A DNA stretch of 64,000 nt from Rhodanobacter soli (GCF_040548735.1 NZ_JBEPSD010000001.1:186001-250000), one strand, 5' to 3'. Numbered from the stretch's first letter, positions 44,729-55,712 are shown. The notes: a model not told the origin generated them from the sequence alone. Numbers and translations: made by a program.

Positions 44729-45775
44729 ATGCGCAACACGACTCTCAACAACAAGACGCTCAACATCGCCCTGCTCGCCAGCGCCCTTGCCCTGGCCACG
44801 ATGGCCCCGGCCCACGCCCAGGTGCTGGGTGGCGGCGCACTCGGCGGCGGCATCACCGGCGGCCTGCGCGGTCCCATCGATGCCACGATGGGCCAGGTCG
44901 GCGGCCGGATCGACGGCTCCGCACGCGGCATGGGCAATCTCAATACCCCGGACATCAACCAGCGTGCGGTCGAGCGGCGCGCGGAACGCCTGCGCCAGCG
45001 TGCCGCCGCAACCGCCGCTTCGGCAACGGGTACGGCTGCCCAGGCCACCCGCCAGGTGAACGGCCAGGCAGCCGCTGACTCCGCCGCCGGCCTCACCGGT
45101 GCAGTCGGTGCCAACGCAGGCAACGGCAGCAACAACGCTGCACTGGATGGCGCGGGAGCACTGGGCACGCCCGCGGCCGGTGCGGTCGATGCCTCCAGCG
45201 CGCGCGATACCGTAGCCGGCACCGCGGACCAGGCCGTCGGCCAGTCGCGTTCAGCCGTCTCGACGGCCAAACGCTACACCCAGGGCGCGCTCAACCGCGC
45301 ACGGAGCGCAGCCGGCAACGCGTCCGCGAACGCCGAAGGTGCGGCCGAGGGCTCGGCCAATGCCGGCCTGAGCGCCGCCCGCCAGGCCACCGCCACCGGC
45401 ACGCAGTCGGCCGATGCCGCCGGCTCCCTCGGCACGGACGCGGCCGGCAGCGCGTCACAGGCAACCTCGGCCGGCGCGAACGCCGCGAGCCGGCCGTCGG
45501 GTAACGCAGCGACCACGCAACCGGGCCTGCTGCCACCGACGTCCAACGCCGTGCGCGGCGCCGGTGACAAGTCGATCGACCTGTCGGGCTCCGGTGCAGC
45601 CAACGGCAACACGAACGCCAACGCCGGCTCGACGTCTGGCGCCAACGGCTCGGCCAACGCCAGCGGCCGCGCCGGCGGCCAGGCCCGTGCCCACGGTTCG
45701 GCGCGCGACGGCATCTCCACCTCGGCGCAAGCCGACGGCGATGCCGGCGCCAGTGCGAACGCGCAACAGCACTGA
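44729..45775 (+). CDS. Secreted Ala/Gly/Asn/Ser-rich low-complexity protein
   Basis: A 348-residue protein with signal peptide ending APAHA|QVLGGG. The mature chain is nearly free of hydrophobic residues larger than Leu and has almost no aromatics. A basic patch (RAVERRAERLRQRAAATAAS) precedes long Ala/Gly/Asn/Ser/Thr stretches (NGNTNANAGSTSGANGSANA). It looks disordered or repetitive and extracellular. An AGGAGGT Shine-Dalgarno precedes ATG 44729. It follows the subtilase by 106 bp and both mature proteins begin QVLG. It is not assigned to a family; a surface, matrix or protease-substrate role is speculation. Confidence 0.75.
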   Translation: MRNTTLNNKTLNIALLASALALATMAPAHAQVLGGGALGGGITGGLRGPIDATMGQVGGRIDGSARGMGNLNTPDINQRAVERRAERLRQRAAATAASATGTAAQATRQVNGQAAADSAAGLTGAVGANAGNGSNNAALDGAGALGTPAAGAVDASSARDTVAGTADQAVGQSRSAVSTAKRYTQGALNRARSAAGNASANAEGAAEGSANAGLSAARQATATGTQSADAAGSLGTDAAGSASQATSAGANAASRPSGNAATTQPGLLPPTSNAVRGAGDKSIDLSGSGAANGNTNANAGSTSGANGSANASGRAGGQARAHGSARDGISTSAQADGDAGASANAQQH

Positions 45776-45798
45776 GCCAGCAGCGACGTAGAAACCTG

Positions 45799-45826
45799 GA
45801 GCCCCCGCTTGCGGGGGCTCTTTCGT
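45799..45826 (+). terminator. Terminator after the low-complexity protein gene
   Basis: A 10-bp perfect stem GAGCCCCCGC/GCGGGGGCTC (45799-45808/45811-45820) with a 2-nt loop is followed by TTTCGTT. It lies 24 bp after the stop codon and closes the subtilase/low-complexity unit. Confidence 0.8.
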
Positions 45827-45873
45827 TCTGAAGATCAGAAGCTCTACTCATTCCCCCACTTGGGGGAAATACC

Positions 45874-46947
45874 TCATTCGCCGACGTAGCTGCGCGGCAC
45901 GCGTTTCAGGCCGCACAGCAGTTGGTAGGCGCTGTTCTCGCTGTGCAACGCCAGTTCGCTGACCGGCACCTGCCTGCCCCACAGTTCGACCTCGCTGCCG
46001 AGGCCGGCGGCGGGATGGTCGGTGAGGTCGACGGTGAGCATGTCCATCGACACGCGGCCGACCAGCGCGCCGGGCCGGCCGTCGATGGCGACCGGGGTGC
46101 CGTTGGGGGCGAATTGCGGGTAGCCGTCGGCATAGCCCATCGCGACGACGCCGATGCGGCTGGGACGCGAGGTGATGAAACGTGCGCCGTAACCGATCGG
46201 TTCGCCCGCCGCCAGCTCGCGCACGCCGATCACCTTCGAGGTCACCGTCATCACCGGCTGCAGGCGGTCGGCGACCGGATGTGGACCGGCGAACGGCGTG
46301 GCGCCGTACAGCATCAGGCCCGGCCGCGCCCACTCGCCTTGCGCGCTGGGCCAGCCGAGCAGCGCGGGGGAATTGCTGAGGCTGGTGGGTAAACGCAGTT
46401 CGTCGCACACCTGGTGGAACAGCGCGCCTTGCTCATCGGTGCGGGCGCAGTCGAGTTCGTCGGCGCGGGCGAAGTGGGTCATCGCCACCACCTCGCGCAC
46501 CTGCGGCAGGGCCTGCAGGCGCTGCAGGCTGGCGCGGTAGTCCGCCGCGGCGAGGCCGAGCCGGTGCATGCCGGAATCGAGCTTCAGCCAGAGCGTGAAC
46601 GGCTTGGCCGGGCGCGCGCGCTCGATCGCGTCGATCTGCCACTGGGCCTGCACCACGCACCACAGGTCGTGGGCGTCGATCAGCGCCAGTTCGTCGGCCT
46701 CGAAGAAACCTTCCAGCAACAGGATCGGGGCGCGGATGCCGGCCTCGCGCAGTTCCAGTGCCTCCTCGATGCAGGCCACCCCGAAACCGTCGGCTTCGCT
46801 TTCCAGTGCCTGCGCACAGCGCACGGCACCGTGCCCGTAGGCATCGGCCTTGACCACGGCCAGCGCCTTGCGTCCGCCCAGCTCGCGTGCCAGGCGGTAG
46901 TTGTGGCGTAGTGCGGCCAGGTCGATCAGGGCACGTGCCGGGCGCAT
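45874..46947 (-). CDS. alr: Alanine racemase
   Basis: A 357-residue PLP enzyme interconverting L- and D-alanine. The PLP lysine is in [12 protein letters not shown] near the N-terminus, and the C-terminal catalytic Tyr is in [12 protein letters not shown]. Being downstream of and overlapping dadA by 1 bp (TGATG), it is probably the catabolic racemase (DadX type) that supplies D-alanine to DadA, although biosynthetic use is not excluded. The regulator diverges on the other side of dadA. Confidence 0.95.
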   Translation of the reverse strand: MRPARALIDLAALRHNYRLARELGGRKALAVVKADAYGHGAVRCAQALESEADGFGVACIEEALELREAGIRAPILLLEGFFEADELALIDAHDLWCVVQAQWQIDAIERARPAKPFTLWLKLDSGMHRLGLAAADYRASLQRLQALPQVREVVAMTHFARADELDCARTDEQGALFHQVCDELRLPTSLSNSPALLGWPSAQGEWARPGLMLYGATPFAGPHPVADRLQPVMTVTSKVIGVRELAAGEPIGYGARFITSRPSRIGVVAMGYADGYPQFAPNGTPVAIDGRPGALVGRVSMDMLTVDLTDHPAAGLGSEVELWGRQVPVSELALHSENSAYQLLCGLKRVPRSYVGE

Positions 46948-48227
46948 CAGGCAGGGACTCCCGCGGTCGGGCGCGTACTGTAGCGCGAGATGTCCAGGCC
47001 CTCGCTGCTGATCTGCGGCTTGCGCCCCGCGATCAGGTCGGCCAGATAGCGGCCGGAACCGCAGGCCATGGTCCAGCCGAGGGTGCCGTGGCCGGTGTTG
47101 AGGTAGAGGTTGTCCAGCCGGGTGGCGCCGACCACCGGCGTGCCGTCCGGAGTGGCCGGGCGCAGGCCGGTCCAGAAGGTGGAGCGGCTCAGGTCGCCAC
47201 CATGCGGGTACAGATCGCTGACCACTTTTTCCAGGGTGGCGCGGCGGCGCGGCGACAGCGACAGGTCGAAGCCGGAGACTTCAGCCATGCCACCGACGCG
47301 GATGCGCTGGTCGAAACGGGTTACCGCCACCTTGTAGGTTTCGTCGAGGATGGTCGAGGTGGGCGCCATCGCCGGATCGGTGATCGGCAGGGTCAGCGAG
47401 TAGCCCTTCAGCGGATACACCGGCAGGCGCATGCCCAGCGGCGCCAGCAGCTGCGGTGTGTAGCTGCCCAGCGCCAGCACGTAACGGTCGGCATGTTCGA
47501 GCTTGCCGTCGATGCGCACGCCGGTGAGGCGGCTGCCGTCGTGTTCGAGTTTTTCCACGGTGGCGCCAAAGCGGAACTCGACACCGGCTTCCTGTGCCCG
47601 CGCGGCGAGCCGGCGCGTGAACAGCTCGCAATCGCCGGTCTGGTCGTTCGGCAGGCGCAACGCGCCGCTGAGCTGGTCGACCACTGCGGCCAGCGCCGGC
47701 TCCACCCGCACGATGCCGGCGCGGTCGAGCAGTTCGTAGGGCACGCCGTACTGTTTGAGCACGGCGATGTCCTTGGCCGCGTCGTCGAGCTGTGCCTGGG
47801 TGCGGAACAACTGCACGGTGCCGAGCTGGCGGCCTTCGTAATCCAGCCCGGTCACGGCGCGCAATTCGTCCATGCAGTCGCGGCTGTATTCGGACAGGCG
47901 CACCATGCGCGCCTTGTTGATGGCGTAGCGGCTGGCGGTGCAGTTGCGCAGCATCTGCAGCAGCCACAGGTATTGCTGCGGGTCGAGGCCGGGGCGGATC
48001 GCCAGCGGTGCGTGGCGCATGAACAACCACTTCAGCGCCTTCAGCGGCACGCCGGGGGCGGCCCACGGCGAAGCGTAACCGGGCGAGATCTGGCCGGCGT
48101 TGGCGAAGCTGGTTTCGCGTGCCGGCGCGCTTTCGCGATCCACCACGGTCACCTCGAAACCGGCCTGCGCCAGGTACCACGCGCTGCATGTTCCGATCAC
48201 GCCACTGCCCAATATCAGTACCCGCAT
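46947..48227 (-). CDS. dadA: D-amino acid dehydrogenase small subunit
   Basis: A 426-residue FAD enzyme of the inner membrane that oxidises D-alanine to pyruvate and ammonia, passing electrons to the respiratory chain. The Rossmann motif [20 protein letters not shown] opens the protein. [22 protein letters not shown] and [14 protein letters not shown] are DadA signatures. It has a GGGAG Shine-Dalgarno. It overlaps alr by one base and diverges from an Lrp-family gene. Confidence 0.95.
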   Translation of the reverse strand: MRVLILGSGVIGTCSAWYLAQAGFEVTVVDRESAPARETSFANAGQISPGYASPWAAPGVPLKALKWLFMRHAPLAIRPGLDPQQYLWLLQMLRNCTASRYAINKARMVRLSEYSRDCMDELRAVTGLDYEGRQLGTVQLFRTQAQLDDAAKDIAVLKQYGVPYELLDRAGIVRVEPALAAVVDQLSGALRLPNDQTGDCELFTRRLAARAQEAGVEFRFGATVEKLEHDGSRLTGVRIDGKLEHADRYVLALGSYTPQLLAPLGMRLPVYPLKGYSLTLPITDPAMAPTSTILDETYKVAVTRFDQRIRVGGMAEVSGFDLSLSPRRRATLEKVVSDLYPHGGDLSRSTFWTGLRPATPDGTPVVGATRLDNLYLNTGHGTLGWTMACGSGRYLADLIAGRKPQISSEGLDISRYSTRPTAGVPA

Positions 48228-48372
48228 CTCGCTCCCCTTCCATCAGTCGGCCTGCGGGCCAACCGCAGGAATGATCCCGACAAGTATAGGAACGGTCGAC
48301 CAATCTTATTTTCTGTCTTTGGGAAGAATGACGGGTAAAATCACTGCCAGATTGGCAATCCTTGGTGAACCC

Positions 48373-48885
48373 ATGGCGGTAAAGAAGCGGGAATTCGACA
48401 AAATCGACCGGAAAATCCTCCGGGTGTTGCAGGACGAGGGGCGCATATCGTTTACCGAGCTGGGCGAGCGGGTCGGGCTGTCCACCACGCCGTGCACCGA
48501 GCGCGTGCGCCGGCTGGAACGCGACGGCGTGATCACCGGCTACCACGCGCGGCTCGACCCGCACCTGGTCGGCGCCGGCCTGCTGGTGTTCGTGGAGATC
48601 AGCCTGGCCTACAAGTCGGGCAACATCTTCGAGGAATTCCGCAACGCCGCGCTGCGCCTGCCCAACGTGCTGGAGTGCCACCTCGTCTCGGGCGCGTTCG
48701 ATTACCTGATCAAGGCGCGCATCTCCGGCATGGCCTCGTACCGCAAGCTGCTCGGCAACACCTTGCTGACCTTGCCGAACGTGCGCGATTCGAAGAGCTA
48801 CATCGTGATGGAAGAGGTCAAGGAAACGCTCAGCCTGCCAGTGGGCGAGCGCGGCGGGCGCAGCGAAGGCGACGCCGCAGGATAG
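48373..48885 (+). CDS. dadR: Lrp/AsnC family transcriptional regulator (likely DadR)
   Basis: A 170-residue protein. The N-terminal HTH (KIDRKILRVLQDEGRISFTE, VGLSTTPCTERVRRLERDGV) is followed by a RAM ligand-binding domain (VFVEISLAYKSGNIFEEFRN, ECHLVSGAFDYLIKARI). It is the classic Lrp-type activator that sits next to dadAX and responds to alanine in pseudomonads. The 145-bp divergent gap probably holds its binding sites. The name follows from this context. Confidence 0.88.
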   Translation: MAVKKREFDKIDRKILRVLQDEGRISFTELGERVGLSTTPCTERVRRLERDGVITGYHARLDPHLVGAGLLVFVEISLAYKSGNIFEEFRNAALRLPNVLECHLVSGAFDYLIKARISGMASYRKLLGNTLLTLPNVRDSKSYIVMEEVKETLSLPVGERGGRSEGDAAG

Positions 48886-48915
48886 TTGCGGGAAATCGAT
48901 CCATCGGCCAGAACG

Positions 48916-48942
48916 GACAAACCCCGCGTGGCGGGGTCTGTC
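48916..48942. terminator. Terminator between dadR and purA
   Basis: GACAAACCCCGC and GCGGGGTCTGTC pair around a GTG loop with a small internal mismatch. It lies between the convergent dadR and purA genes. Confidence 0.55.
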
Positions 48943-48969
48943 GGCGTGACGCAACGGTGTGATGGGCGA

Positions 48970-50310
<1,341 letters not shown>

Positions 50311-50493
50311 TCAATGAAAAAACTGCAACAGCACCAGGCCGGTCACCATCGCACCGGCGCCGAACAGCCGCAAGGTGCGCGGCGGCAGTTTCAGCGCCTC
50401 GCGCACCATCGCCTGCCAGCCTTGCGGTGCCGCAAACAGCAGCAGGCCTTCGATCACCAGCATCAGGCACAGTGCGGCTGTCAGCTGGTGCAT
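50311..50493 (-). CDS. DUF2065 small membrane protein (YjeT type)
   Basis: A 60-residue protein of two hydrophobic helices (ALCLMLVIEGLLLFAAPQGW and LRLFGAGAMVTGLVLLQFF), matching the DUF2065 family (E. coli YjeT) in length, the LVIEGLLLFAAP motif and its position between hflC and purA. Function is unknown. Confidence 0.85.
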   Translation of the reverse strand: MHQLTAALCLMLVIEGLLLFAAPQGWQAMVREALKLPPRTLRLFGAGAMVTGLVLLQFFH

Positions 50494-50503
50494 CGGGGTC
50501 GAC

Positions 50504-51373
50504 TCAGCGTTTCTGCGCGGGTTGTTCGAAGTAGCGCAGGAACTCGTCGTCGGGCTTCATGATCAGCACGCCCTTGCCGTCCTCGAACGAGGTGCGGTAG
50601 GCGGCCAGGCTGCGGTAGAACGTGAAGAACTCCGGATCCTGGGTGTACGCCTGCGCATAGATGGCAGCCGCTTCCGCGTCGCCCTCGCCCTTCACCTTGG
50701 CCGCGTCGCGCTGGGCATCGGCGCGCAGCACCTGGCCCTGGCGATCGGCGTCGGCCTGGATCGTCTCGGCCGATTCCTGACCGGTGAAGCGCAGTTCGTT
50801 GGCCAGCTGCAGGCGCTCGGCGCGCATGCGCTTGTACACCGATTCGCTGACCTCGTTCGGCAGGTCGATGCGCTTGATGCGCACGTCGACCACGGCGATG
50901 CCGAGGTTCTTGCGCGCCGAGGCATCGGTCTGCGCGCGCACGCGTTCGGTGATGTCCTTGCGCCCGCCGGAGATCAGGTCGGGCAAGGTGCGCGCGTTGA
51001 ACTCGAAGCGCAGCGCATCCTTCACGATCGGGGTCAGCCGCTGTGCCGCCTGCAGCTGGTCGCCGCCGGTGGCGCGGTAATACGCGGCGTTGTCGGCGAC
51101 GCGCCACTTCACGTAGAAGTCGACGTTGACGCTCTTCTTCTCGGAGGTGAAATAGCGCTCCGGCGGCGCGTCCAGCGACAGGATGCGCTTGTCGAAGTGC
51201 ATCACCTGCTGAATCACCGGCAGCTTGAAATGCAGGCCCGGCTGGTAGTCGGTGTGGACGATGCGGCCGAACTGCAGCAGCAGCGCGCTGTGCCCTTCGC
51301 TGACCACGAACATGCTGTTGAGGCCGAGCAGGACCACCAGGATCGCGATGACGATGGAACTGATCTTCATCAT
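50504..51373 (-). CDS. hflC: HflC, SPFH/band 7 protein of the FtsH-regulating complex
   Basis: A 289-residue inner-membrane protein with one N-terminal helix (SIVIAILVVLLGLNSMFVVS) and a periplasmic SPFH domain (EGHSALLLQFGRI, LPVIQQVMHFDKRIL). With HflK it forms a large cage around FtsH that limits proteolysis. It overlaps hflK by ATGA. Confidence 0.96.
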   Translation of the reverse strand: MMKISSIVIAILVVLLGLNSMFVVSEGHSALLLQFGRIVHTDYQPGLHFKLPVIQQVMHFDKRILSLDAPPERYFTSEKKSVNVDFYVKWRVADNAAYYRATGGDQLQAAQRLTPIVKDALRFEFNARTLPDLISGGRKDITERVRAQTDASARKNLGIAVVDVRIKRIDLPNEVSESVYKRMRAERLQLANELRFTGQESAETIQADADRQGQVLRADAQRDAAKVKGEGDAEAAAIYAQAYTQDPEFFTFYRSLAAYRTSFEDGKGVLIMKPDDEFLRYFEQPAQKR

Positions 51374-52440
51374 GGCTGCGCCCCCTTGTCGGCCGCATTG
51401 CCGGTCGGCGGTGACACCACCGCACCGGTCGTGCCCGCCTCAGGCTGCGCCGCGGTCGGCGAGCCCTGCAGCGCCGGCAGGTTGATGATGTTGCGGCCGT
51501 TGGAGCCGTCGATCACCTTGGGGTTCTTCGCCATCACCTGTTCCATCGTTTCCAGCCACAGCCGCTTGCGGGTCACTTCCGGCGCAGCCTTGTACTGCTT
51601 CAGCAGCAATTCGAAGCGGGCGGCGTCACCGGTGGCCCGGGCCACGCGCTCGGCCTTGTAGCCGGCCGCCTCGGCGGCGATGCGCGCGGCATCGCCACGT
51701 GCCACCGGCACCACCTTGCTGGCGTAGGCCAGGGCGGCGTTCTCGATGCTCTGCTTGTCTTCGCGGGCGTTGTTGACGTCGTCGAACGCGTCCCTCACCT
51801 CGTTCGGCGGCGCCACGTTCTGGAAACTGACTTCGGTGACACGCAGGCCGGAGTCGTAGGTGTCCAGGGTCTTCTGCAGGGTTTCCTGCGCCTGGGCGAC
51901 CAGGCTGGCGCCGGCGGCGGACAGGATCTGGTCCATATCGCTGCTGCCGATCGCCGAGCGCACGGCGGCCTCGGCGGCGGCACCGATGGTGCCGTCCGGA
52001 TCGTTCAGCGAGAACAGGTACTTGCGCGAATCGTCCACCTGGTACTGCACGGTGAAGTCGATCGTGATGATGTTCTCGTCCTTGGTCAGCATCGCCACCT
52101 TGTCGGTGACCGAGCGGATCCGCGTGGCCTCGACCTTGGTGACCGACTCGATCGGCTGCGGCAGCTTCAGGTGGAAGCCCGGCGGCAAGGTGCGCGAATA
52201 CTCGCCGAAGCGCAGCACCACGCCGGCCTGGCGTGCGCCGATGATGGTGTAGCTGCTGAACAGCAGGCCGACCACCAGTACCACCGCCACGCCGGTGAGG
52301 ATGCTGCCGGGCCCCTGCCCCATCTTGCCCAGGCGATTCCTGGCGTTGTTGAGCAAGTCGTCCAGCGGCGACTTACCGCCCTGGCGCTTCCTGTTCCACG
52401 GATCACGTTGCCCGTTGTTGCCGGGTTCATTCCATGCCAC
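51370..52440 (-). CDS. hflK: HflK, SPFH/band 7 protein of the FtsH-regulating complex
   Basis: A 356-residue partner of HflC. The N-terminal tail MAWNEPGNNGQRDPW is the usual HflK start; the transmembrane segment (LTGVAVVLVVGLLFSSYTII) and SPFH domain follow. The start codon is GTG 52440 with AGGAG 8 nt upstream; the ATG two bases in is out of frame. The C-terminal tail is Pro/Ala/Gly-rich. The 180 bp between it and hflX hold no gene. Confidence 0.96.
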   Translation of the reverse strand: MAWNEPGNNGQRDPWNRKRQGGKSPLDDLLNNARNRLGKMGQGPGSILTGVAVVLVVGLLFSSYTIIGARQAGVVLRFGEYSRTLPPGFHLKLPQPIESVTKVEATRIRSVTDKVAMLTKDENIITIDFTVQYQVDDSRKYLFSLNDPDGTIGAAAEAAVRSAIGSSDMDQILSAAGASLVAQAQETLQKTLDTYDSGLRVTEVSFQNVAPPNEVRDAFDDVNNAREDKQSIENAALAYASKVVPVARGDAARIAAEAAGYKAERVARATGDAARFELLLKQYKAAPEVTRKRLWLETMEQVMAKNPKVIDGSNGRNIINLPALQGSPTAAQPEAGTTGAVVSPPTGNAADKGAQP

Positions 52441-52620
52441 GAGTCAGTCTCCTAGGGGTCGTCGGGAGGCCGGCAACCACGGCCGGAACACGCGCTGCAC
52501 CGGGTTACACATGAGATTCAGCCAAAGCTGTCGGGGTGCCGCGCCGGCCGCCTTTCGGGGCCGCGCAAACACGAGGGATTCTAGCAGAGCGCAGCTGATG
52601 CCGCGCGTGGTGTGCCGGCG

Positions 52621-53922
52621 TCATTCCGCCACGGCCAGCAACTGACGGAGCAATTGGGTCTCGGCCGGGTCGCCACCGCTGATCGGGGCGATCACGCTGC
52701 GCGGCGCGTCGATGCGCAGCTGCCAGCCGTGCTCGTCCACCGTCTCTCCGGTGATCACACCGGCGGCCTTCAACCGCGCATGCAGGCGCCCGGCCGACAA
52801 CGGCAACTGCAACGCCGATTGCACCCGCTCGCCGCCGAGCAGTTCGCCCAGCGCCTGGCGCAGCAGATCCAGCCCGACACCGGTGGCGGCGGACAGCCAC
52901 ACCCGCACCGGTTTGCCGGCGCCGTCACGTTCGATCCGAGGCTCGGCGCCCGCCAGGTCGATCTTGTTCATCACGCGCAGCTGCGGCACGTCGCCGGCGT
53001 CGATTTCCTCCAGCACCTTGTCGACCACGCGGTGCAGGCGATCGCGCTCCTCGTCGGCGGCGTCGCTGACGTGCAGCAGCAGGTCGGCGTCGCGCGCCTC
53101 GGCCAGGGTGGCGCGGAACGCGGCGACCAGGTCATGCGGCAGCTCGCGGATGAAGCCGACGGTATCGGCCAGCACGGCCGGACCGCAGCTCAAGCCTTCC
53201 AGCTTGCGCACGGTGGGATCGAGCGTGGCGAACAGCAGGTCCGCAGCGTAGACGTCGCCCGTGGTCAACGCATTGAACAAGGTCGACTTGCCGGCGTTGG
53301 TGTAGCCGACCAAGGCGACGCGCGGCACCGTATTGCGCAGCCGCGCGCGGCGTTGCTGGACGCGCTGGGTCTGCACCTTCTCCAGCCGCTTGCTGAGCAT
53401 CTTGACCCGCTCGCCGAGCAGGCGACGGTCGGTTTCCAGCTGGGTTTCGCCGGGACCGCGGTTGCCGATGGCACCGCCGCGCTGGGCGTCCAGATGGGTC
53501 CAGCCGCGCACCAGCCGGGTGGCCAGGTGCTTGAGCTGGGCCAGCTCCACTTCCAGCTTGCCTTCGTGCGAACGGGCGCGCTGGGCAAAAATGTCCAGGA
53601 TCAGGCCGGCACGATCGACCACGCGGATGCCGAGGTGTTTTTCCAGGTTGCGTTCCTGCACCGGGGTCAGCACGTGGTCGACCAGCACCAGATCCGCCTC
53701 CAGCGCACGCGCCGCCTCGGCCACCTCGTCCGCCTTGCCGGTGCCGATGTAGTAGCGCGGGTTGGGATCTTCGACGCGGGCGCTGATCACGCCCAGCACT
53801 TCGGCCCCGGCGGATTTCACCAGTTCGGCGAATTCCTCGGCGCGACGTGCTGTATCGCCTTCGCCGCGGGAATGCGGCAGGACCAGGACGGCGCGATCGC
53901 CTTTCTTTTGTCTATCGAACAC
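52621..53922 (-). CDS. hflX: Ribosome-dissociating GTPase HflX
   Basis: A 433-residue GTPase. The HflX N-terminal domain (FDRQKKGDRAVLVL, ARVEDPNPRYYIGTGKADEV) is followed by a coiled linker with RGPGETQLETDRR, the G domain with Walker A GYTNAGKSTLFN and DTVGFIRELPH, NKIDLA, and a C-terminal part. It splits stalled 70S ribosomes in stress. The start is GTG 53922, matching the E. coli MFDRYDAG start. It follows hfq. Confidence 0.96.
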   Translation of the reverse strand: MFDRQKKGDRAVLVLPHSRGEGDTARRAEEFAELVKSAGAEVLGVISARVEDPNPRYYIGTGKADEVAEAARALEADLVLVDHVLTPVQERNLEKHLGIRVVDRAGLILDIFAQRARSHEGKLEVELAQLKHLATRLVRGWTHLDAQRGGAIGNRGPGETQLETDRRLLGERVKMLSKRLEKVQTQRVQQRRARLRNTVPRVALVGYTNAGKSTLFNALTTGDVYAADLLFATLDPTVRKLEGLSCGPAVLADTVGFIRELPHDLVAAFRATLAEARDADLLLHVSDAADEERDRLHRVVDKVLEEIDAGDVPQLRVMNKIDLAGAEPRIERDGAGKPVRVWLSAATGVGLDLLRQALGELLGGERVQSALQLPLSAGRLHARLKAAGVITGETVDEHGWQLRIDAPRSVIAPISGGDPAETQLLRQLLAVAE

Positions 53923-53978
53923 TAGTGGGTGTGATCCTCAGGAGCAGACCCACTTCATGCGGGCGAACCGCGCCTCTA

Positions 53979-54266
53979 TCAAGCGTCCGCGTCGGCGGAT
54001 GTGGCCGGCGCGTCGGACTGATGGTCGTGGCCATCATGGCCGTCGTGGCCATTGCCTATACGTACGTTGCGGCTCGGTACCACGGTGGAGATGGCGTGCT
54101 TGTAGACCATCTGGCTCACCTGGTTGCGCAGCAACACCACAAACTGGTCGAACGACTCGACCGTCCCCTGCAACTTGATGCCGTTGACCAGATAGATGGC
54201 TACCGGCACGCGTTCGCGCCGCAATGCATTCAGAAACGGATCCTGCAACGACTGCCCCTTGGACAT
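53979..54266 (-). CDS. hfq: RNA chaperone Hfq
   Basis: A 95-residue Sm-like protein that pairs small RNAs with mRNAs. Sm1 covers [20 protein letters not shown] and Sm2 the YKHAIST motif. The C-terminal tail is unusual in carrying a repeated His-Asp-Gly block (HDGHDGHDH) before a short acidic end. The ATG at 54266 ([10 protein letters not shown]) has GGAGAA upstream. It lies between miaA and hflX. Confidence 0.97.
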   Translation of the reverse strand: MSKGQSLQDPFLNALRRERVPVAIYLVNGIKLQGTVESFDQFVVLLRNQVSQMVYKHAISTVVPSRNVRIGNGHDGHDGHDHQSDAPATSADADA

Positions 54267-54398
54267 TTCTTGTTCTCCCCTTGCCACGGACAGACCGGAG
54301 AAAAAACGCCGACGGCGCCCCGGCCCAACATGCTGGGATGTTAGCTGCTTTCAAATACTTGATGAAAGAAGATTTTTGCGCCGCGCAAGTGCACTGGG

Positions 54399-55367
54399 TC
54401 ACGCTGGCGACGCTGGCCCGCCCGGACCGTCCAGAAACAGCTGTACGGCCGCCGCGGCGCGGGTAGCCAGACCGGGCTGGTCCGGGTCGAACAGGCGGGT
54501 GCCGTAGTCGCTGCGCAGCCAAGTGATCTGCCGCTTGGCCAGCTGGCGGGTGGCGTAGATGGCGCGGTCGCGAAATTCGGGCGGATCGGTCAGGCCGTCC
54601 AGGTGCTCCCACGCCTGGCGGTAGCCGACCGCACGAATCGCCGGCAGGTCGGCGTGCAGGTCACCGCGCGCCCGCAGCGCGCGCACTTCATCCAGGAAAC
54701 CCTCCGCCAGCATGGCGTCGAAACGGCGGGCGATGCGTTCGTGCAGCACGCGCCGGTCGGTCGGCAGCAGGGCCAGTTTGAGCACCCGCCACGGAAAGCG
54801 CGCCGCCGCCCCGCCGCGCTGCAATTCGGACAGCGGCCGGCCGGTCAGTTCGATCACTTCCAGTGCACGCTGCAGGCGCTGCACGTCGTTGCAGCCGATC
54901 CGGCTGGCGGCGGCCGGATCAAGAACCGCCAGTCGCGCGTGCATGGCCGGCCAGCCAAGTTGCTGCGCTTCGGCGGCCAGCCGCGCGCGGGTGGCCGGGT
55001 CGGCTTCCGGCAAGTCGGACAGCCCCTGCTGCAACGCGCGGAAGTACAGCCCGGTGCCGCCGACCAGCAGCGGTACCCTGCGCTGCGCGCTGATCCGCTG
55101 CATCACCGGCAGCGCGTCGGCGCAGAAATCCGCCGCCGAATACGGCTGACCGGGATCACGGATATCGACCAGCGCATGCGGATGGCGCGCCAGCGTCGCC
55201 GAATCGGGCTTCGCCGTGCCGATGTCCATGCCGCGGTAGACCAGCGCCGAATCGACGCTGACCAGGTCAAGCGGAAACTGCTCGCTCAGCCCGCATGCCA
55301 GCGCGGTCTTGCCGGAGGCGGTGGGGCCCATCAGGAAGATGGCGAGGGGGCGGCGGTCGACAGGCAT
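54399..55367 (-). CDS. miaA: tRNA dimethylallyltransferase
   Basis: A 322-residue enzyme that isopentenylates A37 of tRNAs reading UNN codons. The P-loop [14 protein letters not shown], the conserved [18 protein letters not shown] and [15 protein letters not shown] are all present. The ATG at 55367 ([14 protein letters not shown]) is chosen; the open frame extends to 55409. Head of the miaA-hfq-hflX-hflKC operon. Confidence 0.96.
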   Translation of the reverse strand: MPVDRRPLAIFLMGPTASGKTALACGLSEQFPLDLVSVDSALVYRGMDIGTAKPDSATLARHPHALVDIRDPGQPYSAADFCADALPVMQRISAQRRVPLLVGGTGLYFRALQQGLSDLPEADPATRARLAAEAQQLGWPAMHARLAVLDPAAASRIGCNDVQRLQRALEVIELTGRPLSELQRGGAAARFPWRVLKLALLPTDRRVLHERIARRFDAMLAEGFLDEVRALRARGDLHADLPAIRAVGYRQAWEHLDGLTDPPEFRDRAIYATRQLAKRQITWLRSDYGTRLFDPDQPGLATRAAAAVQLFLDGPGGPASPA

Positions 55368-55557
55368 GGCGCATTGTAAGCAGGGCGATGCCGTTTCACC
55401 TCGATACAAGCTGTATCACGGCTGCGACAGCTTGCGCCGCGCCGCGCATCGGTCCTGCCGCTGCGGATGAGGCCGCCAGCCGCTTGCCGGGGCATCCGCG
55501 CCGATGGCATCACCGATGCTTCAGACGTGTCAGGGGGAGGGCCGAAGGAGAACTGCC

Positions 55558-55671
55558 GTGTACACACCGCTTTGGCACAAGGACAACTACGAGTTCTGGT
55601 ATGCCGTCTGCATCGTGATCAGCGTCGTCTTCGCACTGGTCTACCGTTCGCTGCGCGAGCGGATGTTCTGA
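55558..55671 (+). CDS. 37-residue membrane microprotein (unannotated class)
   Basis: A short ORF with a GTG start at 55558 and AAGGAG (55545-55550) 7 nt upstream. It encodes 37 residues: a polar, aromatic N-terminus (MYTPLWHKDNYEFWYAV), one hydrophobic helix (CIVISVVFALVYRSL) and a basic end (RERMF). The Shine-Dalgarno, the N-out/C-in-like charge pattern and a following hairpin all fit a real single-pass membrane protein. It is not recognised as a named family. It diverges from miaA and converges on the S46 peptidase gene. Confidence 0.68.
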   Translation: MYTPLWHKDNYEFWYAVCIVISVVFALVYRSLRERMF

Positions 55672-55687
55672 ACGGCAGACGCAGAAA

Positions 55688-55712
55688 GGGCCCGCGTCGA
55701 CGACGCGGGCCC
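55688..55712. terminator. Hairpin between the 37-residue ORF and the S46 peptidase
   Basis: An 11-bp perfect stem GGGCCCGCGTC/GACGCGGGCCC (55688-55698/55702-55712) has a 3-nt loop. On the minus strand it is followed by TTTCTG, so it best fits the end of the S46 transcript; it is 16 bp past the small ORF's stop. Confidence 0.7.
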
